From Pedobacter antarcticus (GTDB lineage: Bacteria > Bacteroidota > Bacteroidia > Sphingobacteriales > Sphingobacteriaceae): a DNA stretch of 64,000 bases. The stretch is taken from the NCBI RefSeq assembly GCF_900112985.1, contig NZ_FONS01000006.1, forward strand, positions 264,809 to 328,808. The letters run 5' to 3'. A model generated the notes under the pieces. The model was not told the origin of the DNA. It made no database searches and saw only the letters and a list, made by a program, of their open reading frames with translations. The first letter of the stretch is position 1; each line of letters begins with the position of its first letter. Both the position numbers and the translations under genes were made by a program. Shown here piece after piece: positions 60,202 to 64,000 of this stretch.

Positions 60202-60957
60202 TTAACCTGCTTTCGGATTTTCAGGAAATAGAGAGCGATTAAATTCGACTATATCTTCGTGCGACGGCGGTGTAGCGCGTTCCGAGAATAGTTTAATCAC
60301 AGAATCCCTGATTTGGGCTGCAACTTCCCTAATTCCATCCTTGAGTGCCTGTTTCAGTTCCTTCGTATTCAATTCTGTACAATAGGCTGGAGTTCCCGGT
60401 TGATGCCTCCATGAACTTTGTAGGTCACCAGCGTCGACGACGTCAAAGCCTGCTTCGTCAATTAGTCCGGATATTATATTTTTTGCTTGTATATCATCTC
60501 CCGATATTGCCATAGCTACACGCCCTTTTGCTCCCTGAGGTTTACCTCCAGATATAAGAGTTTCTGCAAGCAGATTATTAAATGCTTTAATCACAGGCCG
60601 GCCTATTTGTTCGGAAACCCAGATACTTTCCACTTTACCATTTTTTATTTCCTCGATATCAGCATCACGGAACGGATAATAATTAGATGTATCTACGATG
60701 ATGGTTCCCTGAGGCACTTCGTCAAATAAAGTTTTAGGCAGGTTGGGAATGGCAATGGTTGGCACCGCAAGTATGACTACGTCCACCTCTTTTACGAGTT
60801 CCTCTAAGGTCGAAGGTAAGGCTCCTAATTCATGTGCACGCTTTTCTACTTGATCAAATTTAGCTGAACTGGTTACCGAAACCTCATGCCCTGCTCCTAC
60901 CATTTTTTTTGCAATTGTGCCTCCAATGGCGCCTGTGCCAATTATTCCTATTTTCAT
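60202..60957 (-). CDS. NADP/F420-oxidoreductase-like dinucleotide-binding protein
   Basis: A 251-residue protein. The Rossmann loop is KIGIIGTGAIGGTIAKKMVG, and the rest matches the F420:NADP oxidoreductase/NAD(P)-binding family (VDVVILAVPTIAIPNLPKTL, then TIIVDTSNYYPFRDADIEEI and VIKAFNNLLAETLISGGKPQ). Bacteroidota do not make F420, so here it likely uses NAD(P) on another substrate. Divergent from an HxlR-type regulator, 121 bases away, with a TAACTTTG box on its strand at 61006-61013. Thus a second HxlR-reductase pair. Confidence 0.88.
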   Translation of the reverse strand: MKIGIIGTGAIGGTIAKKMVGAGHEVSVTSSAKFDQVEKRAHELGALPSTLEELVKEVDVVILAVPTIAIPNLPKTLFDEVPQGTIIVDTSNYYPFRDADIEEIKNGKVESIWVSEQIGRPVIKAFNNLLAETLISGGKPQGAKGRVAMAISGDDIQAKNIISGLIDEAGFDVVDAGDLQSSWRHQPGTPAYCTELNTKELKQALKDGIREVAAQIRDSVIKLFSERATPPSHEDIVEFNRSLFPENPKAG

Positions 60958-61005
60958 CTTTTTATATTTAAAATATGTGTTGGTTTAGTAGATAAATAAT
61001 TATTG

Positions 61006-61013
61006 CAAAGTTA
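61006..61013 (-). promoter_or_regulatory. Candidate -7 box of the dinucleotide-binding gene
   Basis: The minus strand reads TAACTTTG, identical to the box of the other HxlR-controlled gene (43755-43762), 48 bases before its ATG. Confidence 0.45.
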
Positions 61014-61038
61014 TCTTATTATACTTTCTTTTGTATAG

Positions 61039-61058
61039 CACTTTCTCAAAGGAAAGTG
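61039..61058. promoter_or_regulatory. Inverted repeat near the HxlR start
   Basis: CACTTTC (61039-61045) and GAAAGTG (61052-61058) are exact inverted repeats six bases apart, 20 bases before the HxlR ATG. Candidate operator for HxlR autoregulation. Confidence 0.5.
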
Positions 61059-61078
61059 AAATTATTAACACGAACAAT

Positions 61079-61426
61079 ATGGCTCAAAAAAAAACACATT
61101 GCGATTGCCTTAATACCGTGAAGCCGGTAAGGGATGCACTCGATGTGATTAGCGGCAAATGGAAACTCCCCATAATTATTTCAGTCGGTGTTGGCAATGA
61201 CCGTTTTACCGATATACAGGAAAGTATTCCAGGAATAACCCCTAAAGTCCTCGCTAAAGAACTCAAGGACCTGGAACAGCATAAACTTTTAAAACGTATT
61301 GTCGTAGGCGACTATCCCGTCAAAATCCAGTATACCCTGGAACCTTACGCCGATACCTTAACACCAATAATATATTCGCTAAAAGACTGGGGAGTCAATC
61401 ATAGGAAAGTAGTTACAGAAAGATAA
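61079..61426 (+). CDS. HxlR-family transcriptional regulator with N-terminal Cys pair
   Basis: A 115-residue winged-helix protein, started at ATG 61079-61081; the longer reading from 61031 would cross the inverted repeat. Features: THCDCLNTVKPVRDALDVIS and GKWKLPIIIS at the start, IPGITPKVLAKELKDLEQHK (helix-turn-helix) and QYTLEPYADTLTPIIYSLKD. The two N-terminal cysteines (CDC) are placed like those of thiol-based quinone or aldehyde sensors. It probably regulates the divergent reductase. Confidence 0.92.
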   Translation: MAQKKTHCDCLNTVKPVRDALDVISGKWKLPIIISVGVGNDRFTDIQESIPGITPKVLAKELKDLEQHKLLKRIVVGDYPVKIQYTLEPYADTLTPIIYSLKDWGVNHRKVVTER

Positions 61427-61925
61427 ATGCTTAAAGATAAGCGCAACAATAAACTTTATTTTTGGCAGAAAGCTATCTCATTGACCGGGAAATTATAAAT
61501 GGAACGAAGGCCGCTTTCTCCAAATCTAAGTTTACCACTTAATAATCACGAACATATTACCAATGTCCATTGTCCGCCGATGATACTCGAGGTGCATGCT
61601 CCGGAGATTCATCGCTCAGAGCAAGCTTCCGGAGATTCGTCCGATGATTGCTTGATTTCGCCCAATACTTACATTATTTATAGTACCTAACAATTAGCGG
61701 GCTATATACAAAAGTATATATGCAACCTTAACTTTGTCTTAAATAAAAGAATCATCAAAGTTGATTACCAACTGGCATTGCTTTTTATGGAATGGATTAC
61801 AACTCATCTGAAGCAACATTGCTCTTGGTGTAAGATCATATTTGGTATTTCCGGATAAGTTGTGACCGACTTCACACTTAAAAAGAATTGCAAAAAGTAA
61901 GGTTATATAATTTAAAAATTTTAAT
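61427..61925. other. Intergenic region between HxlR-type and saccharopine-dehydrogenase-like genes
   Basis: About 500 bases. A 63-codon frame at 61499-61690 has a composition unlike a normal protein (His, Pro and Ser rich) and no family; it includes two imperfect direct copies of a TTCCGGAGATTC unit. A TATATAC/GTATATA dyad (61703-61720) precedes TAACTTTG (61729-61736), which may be the promoter of the following operon with a leader of nearly 190 bases. Otherwise nothing recognised. Confidence 0.5.
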
Positions 61926-62939
61926 ATGGAATCACAGACAAAACGAATCTTAATCGTGGGCGGTTATGGAATGGTTGGAAGTAACATCGCAAGACTAATC
62001 AGACAAGCTGATAAGAGTATCGAACTTATTCTTGGAGGTAGAAATCCACAAAATGGAATATCTTTAGCGGAGGAATTAAATCATTCAGAAACAGCCTATA
62101 TCAATCTCGAAGAAGGCTTCGATCTAAGTGAATTTAAGAAAATTGATCTGATTATCTCAGCGGTGGATGATCACAGTAATATATTAAGAGAAACTGCTAT
62201 CTTAAATGGCATTGCATGTATTGCTGTAAGCGAATTAGCGGATCAAATTTCTCCCACAGCATTTTTGAGTCTTCACAAAACGATTGTTGCACCTGTTGTA
62301 TACGCAGGTCATTGGCAAGCTGGAGTATTAACCCTTATGGTTAGGCAACAAGCTGATAAATTCAGTCAAATAGAAACTATCGAACTTGCAGGATTATATG
62401 ACCCAAAGGATAGCGTAGGGCCGCTGGTTGCAAACGAAGTTAGTGGTTTTGTTGGTGAGGCGCTAATTCGCAAAGGGGGAAATTGGCTATCATTACAAGC
62501 AAAAGAAAACCCGAGAACTATTGATTTGCACAATAATTCATCAGCAATAGGTTACCCACTCAGTACGCTGGATGTTCCGAGTATAGCCGCTTTTACGAGT
62601 GCGAAAAATATTAGGTTCGACTTTATTACAGGAGAATCTATTGGGACTAGTAAGGGCCTGGAAGCTTCCCATGAATTATACTTTACTATTTATGGCACCC
62701 TGCTATCCGGCGAAAAAAGAAAACTCAGCACGATCGTATCCGGCCCAAAAGGAAATTCCCATCTCACAGCTGTGGGCGTATATTTAATCACGGAAAAGAT
62801 ATTGGGCCTGAATGGACAGTCTGAACAAAAAACCGGGGGATTGTATCTTCCAGAAACTATTATCTCAACTCATCATATCAGCAACCGGTTAAAAGAATTT
62901 GGAATCGAAATAATTGAAGAAACCCTGGAAAGTTTATAG
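61926..62939 (+). CDS. Saccharopine-dehydrogenase-like NAD(P)-binding protein
   Basis: A 337-residue protein with Rossmann loop RILIVGGYGMVGSNIARLIR at residue 7, then LGGRNPQNGISLAEELNHSE and IDLIISAVDDHSNILRETAI. The C-terminal domain (AGLYDPKDSVGPLVANEVSG) follows the saccharopine-dehydrogenase/trans-acting enoyl-reductase plan. The typical lysine-pathway context is absent, so it is one of the many family members of unknown reaction. It may form an operon with the NTF2-like gene that follows (75 bases). Confidence 0.82.
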   Translation: MESQTKRILIVGGYGMVGSNIARLIRQADKSIELILGGRNPQNGISLAEELNHSETAYINLEEGFDLSEFKKIDLIISAVDDHSNILRETAILNGIACIAVSELADQISPTAFLSLHKTIVAPVVYAGHWQAGVLTLMVRQQADKFSQIETIELAGLYDPKDSVGPLVANEVSGFVGEALIRKGGNWLSLQAKENPRTIDLHNNSSAIGYPLSTLDVPSIAAFTSAKNIRFDFITGESIGTSKGLEASHELYFTIYGTLLSGEKRKLSTIVSGPKGNSHLTAVGVYLITEKILGLNGQSEQKTGGLYLPETIISTHHISNRLKEFGIEIIEETLESL

Positions 62940-63014
62940 AACTTAATCAGGATATCCTGAGCACAATTTAACAATTCACAAAATTGAGCTTAACTATTAA
63001 AATAAACAAATAAC

Positions 63015-63638
63015 GTGAAAAAACTCACATTAACAATATCCATCTTACTGTCAGCCGGTATCGAAATCATAGCAAAACCCATAAGTTATCTTCCTGATCA
63101 AAATACATTTCAACCTGTTATAAATCCTCAAAAGACGAGGAACTGGAATGACGAAATACGAACCATTGATCTTGATAATTCCATTGCCGGAAAGGTAATT
63201 GATAACGGAGAGAGCTTAGCAATAAAATTATATGGAAGCAAACCTGATTCAAGCATTACTGAATCGATTCATATTCAAAAACAAGCAAAAATGAAAAATG
63301 CAATGATATTACACAAAGCCAACGAATTCGTTAAAAAGGGAAACTATGAAAGTTTTCTAGCTTATTGTACACAGGATACCAAATGGGTTTTTGTAGGCGA
63401 ACGTATCCTTGAGGGTAGAGATAAAGTACGAGAGTATATGAAAGAGTTCTATTTGGAACCGCCCGTATTTACCGTGGAAAAAACCATTGAGGATGGTAGT
63501 TATGTAACGGTCACAGGTGAAATCACCTTGAAGGCTGCAAATGGAACCTATAACCACTATGATTATTGCGACGTCTGGCGCTTCGAAAATGGAAAAATTG
63601 CAGAATTGAAAGCTTTTGTCATTGAAAAAAAATCTTGA
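63015..63638 (+). CDS. Exported NTF2/SnoaL-like protein
   Basis: A 207-residue protein starting at GTG 63015-63017 (no better start exists in frame). It has a signal peptide (TLTISILLSAGIEIIA) and an N-terminal unknown stretch, then a SnoaL/NTF2-like domain from about residue 93: MILHKANEFVKKGNYESFLA, YCTQDTKWVFVGERILEGRD, VREYMKEFYLEPPVF and YDYCDVWRFENGKIAELKAF. Enzymes and binding proteins use this fold, so no reaction is assigned. Third NTF2-like protein of this part of the window, not closely similar to the two at 57.9-58.9 kb. Confidence 0.8.
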   Translation: MKKLTLTISILLSAGIEIIAKPISYLPDQNTFQPVINPQKTRNWNDEIRTIDLDNSIAGKVIDNGESLAIKLYGSKPDSSITESIHIQKQAKMKNAMILHKANEFVKKGNYESFLAYCTQDTKWVFVGERILEGRDKVREYMKEFYLEPPVFTVEKTIEDGSYVTVTGEITLKAANGTYNHYDYCDVWRFENGKIAELKAFVIEKKS

Positions 63639-63757
63639 CAAATGAATCAGAAAGTGGCAACTGAGCCTGATTGGGTTCCAAGCAATACAGGATCAAGTCA
63701 AAAACTTGTGGATCAGTTCTTATATTTTTAGCTTTGTTGCTTTAGATTTCTTACTTG

Positions 63758-64000
63758 ATGCAGGACGGTTACCATTCTTTAATAAGCTTACTATTACCAG
63801 ATTTTATTCTTGACTTTTTTGAACTTAAGGGAGTTCGGAAAGAAGAAGACGTTTTTCATTTGGACTTGCAGGAAGTTAATACTACTCCAAATGTGCCTGA
63901 TGGAGAGAAATTACTATCTAAAGGTTTTTTTTCCACCATCACCGTACAGGATTTCCCCATTCGAGGCCACAAGGTATTTCTTCATATCAAACGTCGACGC
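63758..64000 (+). mobile_element. ISAon1-family transposase, N-terminal part (runs off right edge)
   Basis: The first 81 codons from ATG 63758. The product reads SLLLPDFILDFFELKGVRKE and ends GFFSTITVQDFPIRGHKVFL-HIKRRR, which is the well-known N-terminal region of ISAon1-type transposases of Bacteroidota (L.DFPIR...V.LH..RRR zinc-ribbon-preceding part). The rest of the element lies past the window. The upstream 120 bases include a CAAGT/ACTTG hairpin (about 63693-63707), but the terminal inverted repeat could not be fixed. Confidence 0.75.

Noticed and set aside
61499..61690. A 63-codon frame rich in His, Pro and Ser
   Set aside because: No family, no good start context, and it contains imperfect repeats; more likely noncoding.

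Overview
The window reads as chromosome of a Bacteroidota bacterium of the Sphingobacteriaceae type (Pedobacter-like). The grounds are a SusC/SusD pair, an Oar-like TonB receptor, start codons without Shine-Dalgarno sequences, several promoter boxes of the Bacteroidota form TAnnTTTG, many AraC, HxlR and ECF-sigma regulators, and an ISAon1-type transposase at the right edge. The genus is inferred from protein style; no search was run. No rRNA, tRNA or CRISPR was seen.

Layout. 1-5 kb (minus): a likely operon of two tandem TlpA-like thiol-disulfide proteins, a YceI protein, a di-haem peroxidase and a TonB receptor cut by the window edge. 5.7-14 kb (minus): SusD/SusC uptake pair and a large Oar-like receptor with a 16-bp inverted repeat upstream. 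14-24.7 kb: VOC protein, membrane acyltransferase with overlapping GNAT, VIT1/CCC1 transporter, an ECF-sigma locus with a 20-bp palindrome in its divergent promoter, a serine hydrolase, a large propeller/HEAT/cytochrome c lipoprotein, and a second serine hydrolase inactivated by a nonsense codon and a frameshift. 24.8-26.3 kb: AT-rich lipoprotein island with a frameshifted DUF6973-like gene. 26-31.7 kb: AraC-SDR pair, PfpI/Hsp31-like protein, Crp/Fnr regulator, M1-like peptidase.

31.7-35.6 kb is a compact biosynthetic locus: UbiA prenyltransferase divergent from a translationally coupled type III polyketide synthase, methyltransferase and FAD oxidoreductase. The gene order recalls the Streptomyces srsABC phenolic-lipid operon, so a (possibly prenylated) resorcinol or quinone product is inferred. 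35.6-43.1 kb: ArsR/Old Yellow Enzyme pair with an operator filling the promoter spacer, a histidine kinase, an 80-bp palindrome built from 11-bp repeats, an AraC regulator with a probably leaderless message, methionine aminopeptidase, an ABC-F protein and a CrtO-like membrane protein.

43-64 kb is rich in regulator-oxidoreductase pairs: HxlR/SDR, AraC/Tat-type alcohol dehydrogenase, HxlR/F420-reductase-like, and an AraC regulator whose upstream region shares a 29-bp element and an identical -7 box, at identical spacing, with the neighbouring NTF2-NTF2-OYE operon. It looks like an electrophile or redox response region. Inside it, 51-56 kb is a visibly GC-richer block with YciE, a DUF6766-type protein, a large toroid-like protein and a GH130 phosphorylase. 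Gene remnants (47.6 and 60.1 kb, perhaps 40.7 kb) show ongoing decay.
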